A stretch of DNA of 64,000 nucleotides from contig NZ_SOAL01000001.1 of NCBI RefSeq assembly GCF_004364775.1, positions 186,001-250,000 on the forward strand, given 5' to 3'. This stretch comes from Comamonas sp. JUb58. GTDB lineage: Bacteria > Pseudomonadota > Gammaproteobacteria > Burkholderiales > Burkholderiaceae_C. The position numbers were made by a program, and so were the translations under genes. Positions within the stretch are counted from its first letter, which is position 1. The number at the start of each line of letters is the position of its first letter. Below are positions 33,172 through 42,473 of the stretch, piece after piece. The notes under the pieces are model-generated. The model did not search any database and had not been told where the DNA came from. It saw only the letters and a list, made by a program, of their open reading frames with translations.

Positions 33172-36100
33172 ATGTCAGGAAAGCCAGCAGCTCGCATCGA
33201 TGACAAGGTCAAATACGCGCGAATCGTCACCGGTTCACGCACCGTCCTGATAGGCACTCAGGGCGGGGTGGCTTGCTCGGTTTGTCCGGATGGCAAGGCA
33301 ACCGACTCAACGGTTGGTAATCCCGTCAATGCGCAACTGGGTGCTAAGGTGCTTTCCGGGCCTTCTGACTTGGACTTCGCATTGCCCGGAGCCATGCCCC
33401 TCGTCTGGCAGCGCCAGTACAGCAGCTATGTCAACGCGCAGCATGGCGGGCATTGCGGGGTGTTGGGCTATGGCTGGGGGCTGCCAACGGATTTGCGCAT
33501 CAAGGTGGAGGCAAGCGCCACTCTATTGCACGACAGCCAGGGCCGCACGATCACCTTTGATGCCTTGGCAGCAGGTGAGTCGATCTACAGCCCGAGCGAA
33601 GATATCTGGCTCCTTCGCTCGGGCTGGCATCCGGGCAATCTGACTAACGATCTGGCGGCCATGACCGGGCCCGCCAAGTTCACCCAGGCTGGTGCTGCAG
33701 ATAGCTTTGAAGCCCCACCTCCACGCAGCCAGCAGGCACCCTTGTGGTGGCAGGGTCGCTTCTCCTGGATCCGGCGCGATATGGCTTGCGGGGATCTGAT
33801 GATCCTGGCGGCCAATGGGAGCGGTGATACCGTCTGGGTGTTTGGCCCGGCGAACTGGCAGGCGGTTGAAGCGGCACGCAAAGATATCCATGAACAGAAG
33901 ACCGCAGGCAATCCGGTCACGGTGACCGAGCCGGACATCGATGCAAACTGGATACTGCTGGGCAAGGTGGACCGGCTGGGCCGCTCGCAGCGCTACCACT
34001 GGAGCCAAGTGCTGGGCCAGGAGCGCATCACCACCATTGACGATGGCGTGGGCCGGGGCTACCAGCTGCACTACACGCAAGCCATTGCAGCGCAAGACGC
34101 CCAGCACTTTCACCACAAGCGCACTGACACCGACGACCACGAAGACGAACATTTCTTCTGGCAAGCCGACAGCGGCGTGCGCCTGTCAAAGGTAGATCTG
34201 TATCGCGACCCTTTGGCCTCCATGCTGCAGACCAAGCCCACCACCTTGGTGCACTACAGCTACAGCACTGAGGGTGATTTAGTGTCTGTCACCAACCGCC
34301 ACGGTCAGGTCGTGCGCCGCTTTGCCTGGCGCAACCATTTGATGATCGCCCACCAGGAGCGCGGCGGGCCGGAGCACCACTATGCCTATGACCGCTACGA
34401 GCCAGGCGGCCAAGCCATCGAGCAGCGTAACCAGGAAGGCTTGGACTACAAGTTTGACTACCAAGAGCTACCGGAGGTCGATGGTCAGCCGAGGCGAGCA
34501 TGCGTGGTCACGGACAGCCTGGGCCGGGTAGACAAATACATCTTCCAAGGCGAGGCAGGGCTGCAGCGCCTCGTAGAACACACCCGCGCTGACGGAAGCA
34601 CCATTAAACGCAAGTACAACCAGTACGGTCACCTCACAGAGGTAACCGACCCGCTAGGCCGCAGCGTGTACATGGCCGTCAGCCCCATGGGCCAATTGCT
34701 AGCAACGCAAGGCCCGGACGGATCGCGCAGCAGCCAGCGCTTTGACGACAGCACCAACCTGCTGCAAAGCAGTACGGATGCCGCAGGCCGCACAACGCAC
34801 TACGAATACGACTTTCACAACCGCCTGACGCGGGTGACCTTGCCGGATGGCAGTAGCGAGCAATACCACTACTCCAACATCACCGGCGGCCCCGCAGACC
34901 TGGCGACCCGCGCCAATGCCGACAAGCCCATCCGCATCACCGATGCCAATGGTCGCGACAAACATATTGCCTACACCCCCACGGGCCAAACTGCCAGCTA
35001 TACCGACTGCTCCGGTCAAAGCACCCACTACGAATACAGCCGCTGGGGCCAGACCACGGCGGTGCGTAACGCGCTGGGCGAGCGGGTGGCCTACGAATAC
35101 AACGAGGAGGACCAGCTGCGGACGGTGCACTACCCCGATGGGGGCAAGGAGCACTACAGCTATGACGCTCGGGGCCAGGTGGTGGAAGTCAAAGCCGGGC
35201 GCAGTGATGACCGAGAGCTCAATAGTCCCAGCAAGAGCCGCATCCCTGTCAGCACCACCGCACCCAGCGTGCGCATGGCCTATGACCTCTGGGGGCGCCT
35301 GGTGCAGCGCAGCCACGCAGGCCAGCACCTAGGCTTTGCCTACGACAAAGCAGGCCGGCTGACCCAGCTCACCAACGAGAACGGCGAGCACACCCGCTTT
35401 GCTTGGGATGTGATGGACCGGCTCAGCCAGGAGACCGGGTTCGACGCCCGGGTGCAAAGCTACCAATACGATGCAGCTGGCCAGCTTGTTCAATCTAGTG
35501 ATGGATGGCCCGCTGAGCAAAGCCTGGCTGCACACACCAGCCATTACGAATGGACAGCAAACGGTCAGCTCGCTGCCCGCTATCTGCCAGCAACCGACCT
35601 GCTGCCCGCCACCACCCAACGCTATGAATGGGGCCAAGTGGGTGAATTGCTGCAAGCGAGTGTGTGGCACCAAACAGAAACTAGCAGCGAAGGCCCAAGC
35701 CAGCATCCAGCCCAAGACGGCATCCTGCAAAGCCAAGCGGTGATCGAGCGCGATGCAGCCGGCAGGGTCATCGGCGAAGTCCAACGCCTCTACAAAACCC
35801 CCACCCCGGATGACCTGCAAGACCGGTTCTTTACCCCCGAGATTGAGTTTGAACACCGCATCAGCCACCAGCTGGACGCCCTGGGCAACCGCCAAGGCAG
35901 CCAGCTCCAAGGCCTGGGCGAAGTGGGCTACCTGCTCTACGGCGCAGGTCACGTGCACGACATCACCTGGCAAGGCGAAAGCCTCGTCAACTTTGAGCGC
36001 GACGCGCTGCACCGAGAGATTCACCGCCAAGTCCTCACCGACATCAACCACACAACCCCGGGCGAAAACACCGCCAAGCCGCTCTACCGCAAGCTCAGCT

Positions 36101-37980
36101 GGGATGCAGCCGGGCGCATGGAAACGATGCAGTGGATGGGCCTGGAGCAAGGCAGCGCGCTGGATGACATGCTCTCCATGCCCGGCGGGCAAGCCCCGAG
36201 CCGCGTCCCGCCAACCTTGCTGGGCGCCATGAGTGCCCGCCAGTACTACTACGACAGCCTGGGCCAGATGGTCGGCATGCGAAGCCACACCGGCATCAGC
36301 CGCTTTGCCTACGACGGGGCAGGACGCCTGACAGGCGCGCACACGCCGCATGCCGGATCGCAGCGCTGGCAGTTTGACCCGGCTGGCAATCGGCTACCCA
36401 TCGCAGGGCCAGAAACACGACCCACCGCAACCGACGCCATCACCGGCCACCTCAACGAAACCGACCGCCTGCGCGCCCAGCAACGCGCCGCCGCCCAAGC
36501 CAATCCCATCACCAAAGAGCAGCTGCTGCGCAGCGACTTCAACCCGCTCCAAGCTGCCCCAGACCCCAGCAACAACCAGCCCCTGCACACCAGCAAACGC
36601 TGGGCCGGCAACCGCGTGGCCTATTACGAGAACCAGGAAGATGCGAGCAGCCAGGGTGGAAAAATCCACTACCAATACGACAGCCGAGGCAATCGCACCC
36701 AAAGCTTGGACGAGGCCACGGGCCGCAAGCTGGAGCTGATGTATGACAGTGGCAACCAGCTGGTGCAGGTAGTCGTTGAAGAAGCAGGTCAGCGCTACAC
36801 GCAAAGCTACAGATACGACGCGTTTGGAAGACGTTTGGCCAAGTACAACGCCCAGGGCAAGGCAAGCTCAAACGGCGGAGCGGCGACAGACTACTTCGGC
36901 TGGGATGGCGACCGCCTCATCCACACCGAGCGGTTCAACAGCGCCAACGCCAAAGACAGCCAAGGCGCAGTCCAACCTGAAATCATCCACACCATCTACG
37001 AGCCAGGGTCCTTTACCCCACTCATCCAGCTGCGCAGAACTGCCAAAGCCGAACCAGACTTGGGCGATGCACTGCTGGCTAACACCTCGCCAGGCGTGGT
37101 GCAAGACGCGCTGCGCAGCGCCCTTGCAGATATCAAAACGCTCAACGCCTCGCTCCACCAGAACATCGCCTTTATGTCCATGTCCAAGGACGTGCAGGCA
37201 TTTATGCGCGAGCAGTTTCAGGACTACGAGCAAACGGCGAGCGCCCAACGCCAAGAAGCCGCAGCAAAGGTAGAGATCCGCCACTACCTGTGCGACCAAC
37301 TGGGCACGCCCAATGCGCTGATCCGGGAGGACAGCCGGCTGGACTGGGCGACGCAGTTGGATGCTTGGGGGAATGTGCGGGCGGAGCATAACCCGGGTGA
37401 TTTGTATCAGCCGATTCGGCTGCCGGGGCAGCATGCGGATGGGGATACGGGGCTTTATTACAACCGGTATCGGTATTATGATTCCGGTGTTGGTTGGTAC
37501 ATCAACCAAGACCCTATTGGATTAATGGGTGGTGTAAACATCAATAATTACCCTACCAATCCCGCAACTGATATCGACCCATTGGGATTAGTTCCGATAT
37601 ACAGAGAAGGAGGCATTCGTGTTGAAGCATATTTAGGGCCGCAAGCTGGCGGGCTGGAGCATGCACGTCACGGGCCTGGTGCACAGTACCATGTTCATAT
37701 TTATGATGAAAAAGGGAATTATGTGAGAATGGGTACTGAGAACTGGACCCCGCTTACAAAAGAAGACGAAGAGAAAATGAAGAAAAATAAAAAAATTCGT
37801 GATTTTTGCAAATCATTGTCTTCTGGTGAACAGAAACTTCTCGATCGAGCAAATCGCCAAGTTTTTCATCGAGGGCATCCAACTATCAATCAGTCAATGA
37901 GACTTGGCAACATGTCGGGCGCCAGAGCTGCGGGGAGATTTGGAATAGTGCCACCAGTAATTCGCGGAGGAGGACAGTAA
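33172..37980 (+). CDS. Rhs-family polymorphic toxin with PAAR-like N-terminus
   Basis: 1602-residue Rhs protein. The start at 33172 follows AGGAAT. Residues 1-45 resemble a PAAR tip (GKPAARIDDK, GSRTVLIGTQGGVACSVC), which suggests delivery by a type VI secretion spike. A DUF6531-type segment follows (SGPSDLDFALPGAMPLVWQR), then the YD-repeat cage up to about residue 1440. The cage closes with the self-cleavage-type motif QDPIGLMGG...DPLGL (residues about 1446-1472). The last ~130 residues are the toxin tip, with LEHARHGPGAQYHVHIYD and a Lys/Arg-rich end. A nuclease is plausible but no family is recognised. Base composition turns sharply AT-rich at the tip. The stop overlaps the next gene as TAATG. 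Confidence 0.93.
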   Translation: MSGKPAARIDDKVKYARIVTGSRTVLIGTQGGVACSVCPDGKATDSTVGNPVNAQLGAKVLSGPSDLDFALPGAMPLVWQRQYSSYVNAQHGGHCGVLGYGWGLPTDLRIKVEASATLLHDSQGRTITFDALAAGESIYSPSEDIWLLRSGWHPGNLTNDLAAMTGPAKFTQAGAADSFEAPPPRSQQAPLWWQGRFSWIRRDMACGDLMILAANGSGDTVWVFGPANWQAVEAARKDIHEQKTAGNPVTVTEPDIDANWILLGKVDRLGRSQRYHWSQVLGQERITTIDDGVGRGYQLHYTQAIAAQDAQHFHHKRTDTDDHEDEHFFWQADSGVRLSKVDLYRDPLASMLQTKPTTLVHYSYSTEGDLVSVTNRHGQVVRRFAWRNHLMIAHQERGGPEHHYAYDRYEPGGQAIEQRNQEGLDYKFDYQELPEVDGQPRRACVVTDSLGRVDKYIFQGEAGLQRLVEHTRADGSTIKRKYNQYGHLTEVTDPLGRSVYMAVSPMGQLLATQGPDGSRSSQRFDDSTNLLQSSTDAAGRTTHYEYDFHNRLTRVTLPDGSSEQYHYSNITGGPADLATRANADKPIRITDANGRDKHIAYTPTGQTASYTDCSGQSTHYEYSRWGQTTAVRNALGERVAYEYNEEDQLRTVHYPDGGKEHYSYDARGQVVEVKAGRSDDRELNSPSKSRIPVSTTAPSVRMAYDLWGRLVQRSHAGQHLGFAYDKAGRLTQLTNENGEHTRFAWDVMDRLSQETGFDARVQSYQYDAAGQLVQSSDGWPAEQSLAAHTSHYEWTANGQLAARYLPATDLLPATTQRYEWGQVGELLQASVWHQTETSSEGPSQHPAQDGILQSQAVIERDAAGRVIGEVQRLYKTPTPDDLQDRFFTPEIEFEHRISHQLDALGNRQGSQLQGLGEVGYLLYGAGHVHDITWQGESLVNFERDALHREIHRQVLTDINHTTPGENTAKPLYRKLSWDAAGRMETMQWMGLEQGSALDDMLSMPGGQAPSRVPPTLLGAMSARQYYYDSLGQMVGMRSHTGISRFAYDGAGRLTGAHTPHAGSQRWQFDPAGNRLPIAGPETRPTATDAITGHLNETDRLRAQQRAAAQANPITKEQLLRSDFNPLQAAPDPSNNQPLHTSKRWAGNRVAYYENQEDASSQGGKIHYQYDSRGNRTQSLDEATGRKLELMYDSGNQLVQVVVEEAGQRYTQSYRYDAFGRRLAKYNAQGKASSNGGAATDYFGWDGDRLIHTERFNSANAKDSQGAVQPEIIHTIYEPGSFTPLIQLRRTAKAEPDLGDALLANTSPGVVQDALRSALADIKTLNASLHQNIAFMSMSKDVQAFMREQFQDYEQTASAQRQEAAAKVEIRHYLCDQLGTPNALIREDSRLDWATQLDAWGNVRAEHNPGDLYQPIRLPGQHADGDTGLYYNRYRYYDSGVGWYINQDPIGLMGGVNINNYPTNPATDIDPLGLVPIYREGGIRVEAYLGPQAGGLEHARHGPGAQYHVHIYDEKGNYVRMGTENWTPLTKEDEEKMKKNKKIRDFCKSLSSGEQKLLDRANRQVFHRGHPTINQSMRLGNMSGARAAGRFGIVPPVIRGGGQ
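37331..37480 (+). repeat. Rhs core-end direct repeat, copy 1
   Basis: About 150 bases at the end of the Rhs cage that recur at 38625-38774 (offset 1294). The last 120 bases are almost identical and encode NVRAEHNPGDLYQPIRLPGQ and the following residues. Such duplicated core ends are the sites by which Rhs tips are exchanged or added. Confidence 0.88.
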
Positions 37981-38552
37981 TGAAGCACACAGAACCCATT
38001 GAGTTGGATATGGCATACAAGGCATATAACGAGCAAGGTGACGTAGAGCTGGCAATATCACTGTATGAAATTGCAGCGAAAGAAAATAGCATTGAAGCAA
38101 TGGAAGCATTGATAGATATCTATTTAAGCAAAGGAGTAATTAAAAGTGGTCACGTATGGATGGAAAAAATTATACAAGAGGCCGAAAGTGGCAAACCAGA
38201 CTTTCAGCTTGCGTTATCAAAACTGCATCTATCAAAAAATATTCCAGATGCAAGTAATCAAATAGCCTTTGATTTCCTACTAAAAGCAGCAAATAATTGC
38301 AATGCTGATGCTCAATATATATTAGCCGACTTGTATTGCTCTGGTCTTCACCAAGTAGAAAGGTCAACAGAAAGAGCTGGTTACTGGCTCCGACGAGCAT
38401 ATAAAAATAGGCATCCAGCCGCGATCTATGACATCGCATGTTTCCATCTGCATAAAAATAATAAAAAAGAGAAAGCAATGTGCTTACTAAAAAAATCTTC
38501 TGATTTGGGTTTTGATCAGGCCACGGATGCGTTAAATACCCAAGATATTTGA
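37980..38552 (+). CDS. Probable immunity protein with Sel1-like repeats
   Basis: 190-residue, AT-rich gene whose ATG overlaps the rhs stop (TAATG). The protein has tetratricopeptide/Sel1-like helical repeats (ISLYEIAAKENSIEAMEALI, FDFLLKAANNCNADAQYILA, AGYWLRRAYKNRHPAAIYDI, ECAMCLLKKSSDLGF-like end). No signal peptide, so it would act in the cytoplasm. Position and coupling make it the cognate immunity protein of the Rhs tip; Sel1-type immunity proteins are known in other polymorphic toxin systems. Confidence 0.78.
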   Translation: MKHTEPIELDMAYKAYNEQGDVELAISLYEIAAKENSIEAMEALIDIYLSKGVIKSGHVWMEKIIQEAESGKPDFQLALSKLHLSKNIPDASNQIAFDFLLKAANNCNADAQYILADLYCSGLHQVERSTERAGYWLRRAYKNRHPAAIYDIACFHLHKNNKKEKAMCLLKKSSDLGFDQATDALNTQDI

Positions 38553-38624
38553 CCGAAATGATGATTTCATATAATCCGAAGTTTTGATTTAAAACAATCA
38601 ATTTTATTGCACTTATATTTATGA

Positions 38625-38774
38625 ACAGTCGGCTGGGCTGTACGGTGCAACTTTGCGCTTGGGGGAATGTGCGGGCGGAGCATAACCCGGGTGAGCTGTA
38701 TCAGCCGATTCGGCTGCCGGGGCAGTATGCGGATGGGGATACGGGGCTTTATTACAACCGGTATCGGCATTATG
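38625..38774 (+). repeat. Rhs core-end direct repeat, copy 2
   Basis: Second copy of the 37331-37480 sequence. The first 30 bases have diverged, the remaining 120 are nearly identical. Recombination between the copies would delete the present tip and immunity gene and join the orphan tip to the cage in frame. Confidence 0.88.
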
Positions 38775-39394
38775 AGCCAACGAATGGAGGGTATGCTACT
38801 CAGGATATGCTAGGAGTGGTGGGAGGAATAAACCTTGGAATGTACACAGGAAACCCACTCAAAAGGATAGACCCTCAAGGGCTTTCTCCTGTCGCAACCA
38901 ATGCCTGTGTTGTTGATCCAATTACAAAGCAAAATGCAGGACGATTTATTGTTGATTCACGAGGAAATATTGTTCCTGAGCCAGTGGGCGGCAAAACAAT
39001 CCCTTATCCCCTATCCAATCCTGGAAGTCCAGATACACATACACTATACGAAAATGGTTCAAATGCCTACAGATTAAATCCCCAAGGACATGCCAATAAC
39101 CCAACACCTCACGGACATGCACATTTACCGGGAGCGGGCCCCAGCAGAAAAGGGCAAGGCCCCTCTCTGGATGTCAGCAGACGGCAAGTTCCATACAACA
39201 GCGCTGGCGCACACATTGCATTAAAATCTCTTGGAGCAATCGACTTCCTAAGAAGCCTATACCAAATGGGTCGGCTTAAATCCTGTAACGAAGGTGGTTT
39301 TGGACAGTGTTTTTGCGCTTTAAGCAATACAACCCTGGGGCATGACGAAAAAACCTCAGACAATGCCTGTATGGGAAATATAATGGATCTTTAA
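38625..39394 (+). CDS. Displaced (orphan) Rhs C-terminal tip
   Basis: A partial rhs gene: it begins inside the cage end, matching 37331-37480, and then carries a different tip. An ATG at 38621 allows a 257-residue product, but the first dozen residues (NSRLGCTVQLCAWGN) are a decayed version of the cage sequence DSRLDWATQLDAWGN, so translation on its own is doubtful. The cleavage-type motif is TQDMLGVVGGIN...IDPQGL. The tip (about 165 residues) contains TPHGHAHLPGAG, SRRQVPYNSAGAHIALK and a Cys-rich end (FGQCFCAL). Family not recognised. It is best read as a silent tip reserve that can replace the active tip by recombination. Confidence 0.75.
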
Positions 39395-39461
39395 AATGAT
39401 ACTCAATGACAATTAAAAAATTTACTTGGGCGACCGAACCATAACCAAATTAATTTTCTAA

Positions 39462-39761
39462 ACTCTAATTAATAAAATATCTATTGAATTTGACTGCGTC
39501 TCTATTTTTGAAACCGAACATTGGATCCCTGGGGAATCTATCGACATAAGCAATTGTGTAATAGATTTTTGTGATGTGGCAGACTATTCCATAAAACCCT
39601 TAGGATTTATCCCCAATGATTTCATAGTTGGCATCAAAATGTCAAACCGTAAATTAAATATCAAAACCTTGGGTGAGTTGTATGATTCACAAAGTCAGCA
39701 ATTAGATATTATAGAGGGCAGTTTATATATTGATTTCGGCAGATACAACATCAATTACTGA
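39462..39761 (+). pseudogene. Immunity-like remnant without a normal start codon
   Basis: The frame is open from 39462 to the TAA-delimited stop at 39761 (about 99 codons, IEFDCVSIFETEHWIPGESI...FGRYNINY) but its only standard start is a GTG at 39576, which would cut off conserved-looking sequence. Small, acidic, AT-rich and directly after the orphan tip, it looks like that tip's immunity gene with its 5' end lost, or one with an unusual start. Expression is uncertain. Confidence 0.5.
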
Positions 39762-39829
39762 TAGCGAATCCTCATTAGAGAAACTCTGCAAAACTCCCAA
39801 CCCGCCGCAACGCATGGGACGATCTACAG

Positions 39830-40230
39830 ATGAAGCAAATGATCCTGGCCACCGGATTTGAGAGGCAATCCAAACGCAGGCGCAAGCGTGCGTTCTTGGA
39901 CGAGATGAATTTAGTCGTTCCATGCATGAGCTGGTAACGCTCATCGACCCGCACAGCCCGCCCCAAGCCACTGGCAGGCCTGCTTTTGCAGTCGAATCCA
40001 TGCTGCGTATTCACCCGCTGCAACAATGGTTCAACCTCCCGGCTCCTGCGGTAGAAGAAGCGCTTTGAGGCATCCCGATGTTCGCCAGCTTGGCCAGGCC
40101 CGATCCGGGCATCAGCACCATGCCCGACGAAATCACCATCTTGCGTTTTGGCATAACCCCAAGTCCACGCCGCCTTTTGGCAGCGCATCAGTGGGGCTTG
40201 CAAATTCTGGCTAAAAACAAGCCGTAGCTT
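39830..40230 (+). pseudogene. IS5-family transposase N-terminal remnant
   Basis: Translating the plus strand in changing frames gives MKQMILATGFERQSKRRRKR, a stop, then LVTLIDPHSPPQATGRPAF, AVESMLRIHPLQQWFNLP, and MPDEITILRF..GLQILAKNK, the order of motifs of IS5-type transposases. There are at least two frameshifts or stops and the catalytic C-terminal part is gone. It marks the right border of the Rhs island. No intact terminal repeats were identified. Confidence 0.82.
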
Positions 40231-40282
40231 TTGACCGGGGAAAGCAACGCCGCAGGCCGCCCGGTCCAGCATCCAAGGTCAA

Positions 40283-40308
40283 GTAGGGAACAGTGCAGAA
40301 TTCCCTAC
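40283..40308. repeat. Small hairpin between transposase remnant and uraH
   Basis: GTAGGGAA...TTCCCTAC with a 10-base loop, 22 bases past the uraH stop. No T-run on the minus strand, so it is only a weak candidate terminator. Confidence 0.4.
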
Positions 40309-40330
40309 CTGCCCTTTCCCAAGCTCAAAC

Positions 40331-40681
40331 TCAAGACCCCCGGTACGTCGAATAGCTCCAGGGGCTGACCAGCAGCGGCACGTGGTAGTGCTGGTCTGCA
40401 TGGGCCACACCAAAGTCCAGGTTGACCTGGTTCAGAAAGTTGGGGCTGGGCAGCTCCACGCCCTTGGCGGCAAAGTAGGCCGCTACCTCAAAGCTCAGGC
40501 GGTAGGTACCTGGGCGCAGTGTTGCGTTGTCAAACAAGGGGGTCTGGGTGCGTCCGTCGTGGTTCAGGGTCTCACGCCGGATCAGGCGCAGCTCGCCGCC
40601 GTCGGTGGCGTACAACGCAATGTCCATGCCCGCTGCGGGGCAGCCGTGCATCGTATCGAGAACGTGGGTGCTCAGGCCCAT
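40331..40681 (-). CDS. uraH: 5-hydroxyisourate hydrolase (transthyretin-like)
   Basis: 116-residue HIU hydrolase, which opens 5-hydroxyisourate, the PuuD product, to OHCU. The family motifs are LSTHVLDTMHG at the N-terminus with the active-site histidine, RTQTPLF with the arginine, and the diagnostic C-terminal YRGS (STYRGS). No signal peptide, so cytoplasmic. It is divergent from the GntR gene; the perfect palindrome 40732-40749 sits between them and can control both. Confidence 0.95.
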   Translation of the reverse strand: MGLSTHVLDTMHGCPAAGMDIALYATDGGELRLIRRETLNHDGRTQTPLFDNATLRPGTYRLSFEVAAYFAAKGVELPSPNFLNQVNLDFGVAHADQHYHVPLLVSPWSYSTYRGS

Positions 40682-40731
40682 AGGTAAATCTCCTGATGAT
40701 TCTGGGTAAGATCGGACTGGTGATGTGCACT

Positions 40732-40749
40732 AAAAGTGTATACACTTTT
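40732..40749. promoter_or_regulatory. Purine-regulon operator, perfect palindrome
   Basis: AAAAGTGTATACACTTTT, perfect 18-base palindrome, 51 bases before uraH and 25 bases before the GntR-type gene. A core match GTGTATACAC occurs at 45708-45717 before the NCS2 transporter, and an imperfect one before puuD. The TGTATACA core is of the type bound by GntR/FCD proteins. Confidence 0.85.
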
Positions 40750-40773
40750 TGTCATTCGGCCTACTATCCTGAC

Positions 40774-41451
40774 ATGGAATCCACCTCAACGTCCACCATT
40801 GCCCAATCCCTGACCCGTGCCATCGTCGAGCACCGGTTGCTGCCGGGCACCAAGCTGGCCGAGCAGAAACTCGCGGACCACTTTGGCGTGTCGCGCACCC
40901 TCGTGCGCCAGGCGCTGTTCCAGCTCTCGCAAAACCACCTGGTCACGCTGGAGCCCGCACGCGGCGCCTTTGTGTCCACCCCGTCCGTCACCGAAGCGCG
41001 CCAGGTCTTTGCCGTGCGCAAGATGCTCGAAGCGCAGATGACGCGCAGCTTTGTCGAGACCGTCACGCCCAAGCAGATCAAGGTTCTGCGCGAGCATGTG
41101 CGGCAAGAGGCCGCCGCCGTGCACCGCGCCGATGTCACCGAGCGCACCGAGTTGCTGGGCGACTTCCATGTGCGCATGGCCGAGCTGATGGGCAACGATG
41201 TGCTGGCCCAGCTGCTGGGCGATCTGATCTCGCGCTGCGCGCTGATCACCTTGATGTACCAGTCGGCCAGCGCCGCCGCCCACTCGCACGAGGAGCACGA
41301 AGAAATCGTGCAGGCCCTCGCCCGCAAGGATGCCGAAGGCGCCGTTCAACTGATGATCGCGCACCTGGAGCATGTGGAGCAAGGCCTGCAGTTCGAACGC
41401 GAGATTCCCAGCAACGATTTATCCATGGCTCTGTCCTCGATCACGCTATGA
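40774..41451 (+). CDS. GntR-family (FCD) regulator of urate/allantoin genes
   Basis: 225-residue regulator with an N-terminal winged helix (LADHFGVSRTLVRQALFQLS) and a C-terminal FCD ligand domain (FHVRMAELMGNDVL, SHEEHEEIVQALARKD with histidine metal ligands). The start at 40774 (MESTSTST) leaves the operator outside the gene. It overlaps puuE as ATGA and so heads the catabolic operon. Most likely a repressor relieved by a purine breakdown product; which one is not visible from sequence. Confidence 0.9.
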   Translation: MESTSTSTIAQSLTRAIVEHRLLPGTKLAEQKLADHFGVSRTLVRQALFQLSQNHLVTLEPARGAFVSTPSVTEARQVFAVRKMLEAQMTRSFVETVTPKQIKVLREHVRQEAAAVHRADVTERTELLGDFHVRMAELMGNDVLAQLLGDLISRCALITLMYQSASAAAHSHEEHEEIVQALARKDAEGAVQLMIAHLEHVEQGLQFEREIPSNDLSMALSSITL

Positions 41452-42407
41452 CCTACGACGCTACCACCCCCTACCCCCGCGACCTCATCGGCTACGGCCG
41501 CGATGTGCCCCATGCCCAATGGCCCCAGGGCGCGCGCATTGCCGTGCAGTTTGTGCTGAACTACGAGGAAGGCGGCGAAAACCATGTGCTGCACGGTGAC
41601 CCGGGCAGCGAGCAGTTCCTCTCGGAAATGTTCAACCCGGCCTCCTACCCGGACCGCCACATGAGCATGGATGGCATCTATGAATACGGCTCGCGCGCCG
41701 GCGTGTGGCGCCTGCTGCGCGAGTTTGAGAAGCGCGGTCTGCCGCTGACGGTGTTTGGCGTGGCCTCGGCGCTGCAGCGCCACCGCGAGCTGGCCCAGGC
41801 GTTTTCCGATCTGGGCCATGAGGTGGCCTGCCACGGCCTCAAATGGGTGCACTACCAAAACACGCCCGAAGACATCGAGCGCGCCCACATGCAGCAGGCA
41901 ATGGACATCTTCCACAGCCTCTACGGCAGCCGCAGCACCCACGGCCTGGGTTGGTACACCGGCCGCGACAGCCCCAACACCCACCGCCTGGTGGCCGATT
42001 TTGGTGGCTTTGCCTATGACAGCGACTACTACGGCGACGACCTGCCCTTCTGGATGAAGGTCGGCAAGAGCGATGGCAGCGCCGCGCACCAGCTGATCGT
42101 GCCCTATACCCTGGACTGCAATGACATGCGCTTTGCGCTGCCCCAGGGTTACTCGCATGCCGATCCCTTCTTCCATTACCTCAAGGACACTTTCGATGTG
42201 CTGTACGCCGAAGGCGACCCGGCTGGCGATAACCGCCCCAAGATGATGAGCATCGGCATGCACTGCCGCCTGCTGGGCCGCCCGGGCCGTATCACCGCAC
42301 TGCAGCGCTTTTTGGACCACATCCAGCAGCACCAGAACGTCTGGGTCTGCCGCCGCATCGACATTGCCCGCCACTGGGCCGAGCACTTTCCCGCCCCCAC
42401 GCTTTGA
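41448..42407 (+). CDS. puuE: Allantoinase of the PuuE (polysaccharide-deacetylase) type
   Basis: 319-residue cofactor-light allantoinase that hydrolyses allantoin to allantoate. It is of the NodB/polysaccharide-deacetylase fold, not the amidohydrolase type. Typical PuuE sequence includes YPRDLIGYGRDVPHAQWPQG, LNYEEGGENHVLHGD, YEYGSRAGVWRLLREFEKRG and DLGHEVACHGLKWVHY. The start overlaps the upstream regulator's stop. Works between UraD and AllC, which are fused in the next gene. Confidence 0.95.
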   Translation: MTYDATTPYPRDLIGYGRDVPHAQWPQGARIAVQFVLNYEEGGENHVLHGDPGSEQFLSEMFNPASYPDRHMSMDGIYEYGSRAGVWRLLREFEKRGLPLTVFGVASALQRHRELAQAFSDLGHEVACHGLKWVHYQNTPEDIERAHMQQAMDIFHSLYGSRSTHGLGWYTGRDSPNTHRLVADFGGFAYDSDYYGDDLPFWMKVGKSDGSAAHQLIVPYTLDCNDMRFALPQGYSHADPFFHYLKDTFDVLYAEGDPAGDNRPKMMSIGMHCRLLGRPGRITALQRFLDHIQQHQNVWVCRRIDIARHWAEHFPAPTL

Positions 42408-42473
42408 AAGATGACACAGCGCCGAGCGTAAGCCTACAGAGCGCTAGTAACCCATCCACTCGCTAGGAAACAC

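Noticed and set aside
33523..38601. Several 100-340-codon minus-strand frames inside the rhs region
   Set aside because: Antisense shadows of the Rhs cage with no domain features.
39775..40272. 165-codon minus-strand frame over the transposase remnant
   Set aside because: The plus strand encodes recognisable, broken IS5-family transposase segments; the reverse frame has no features.
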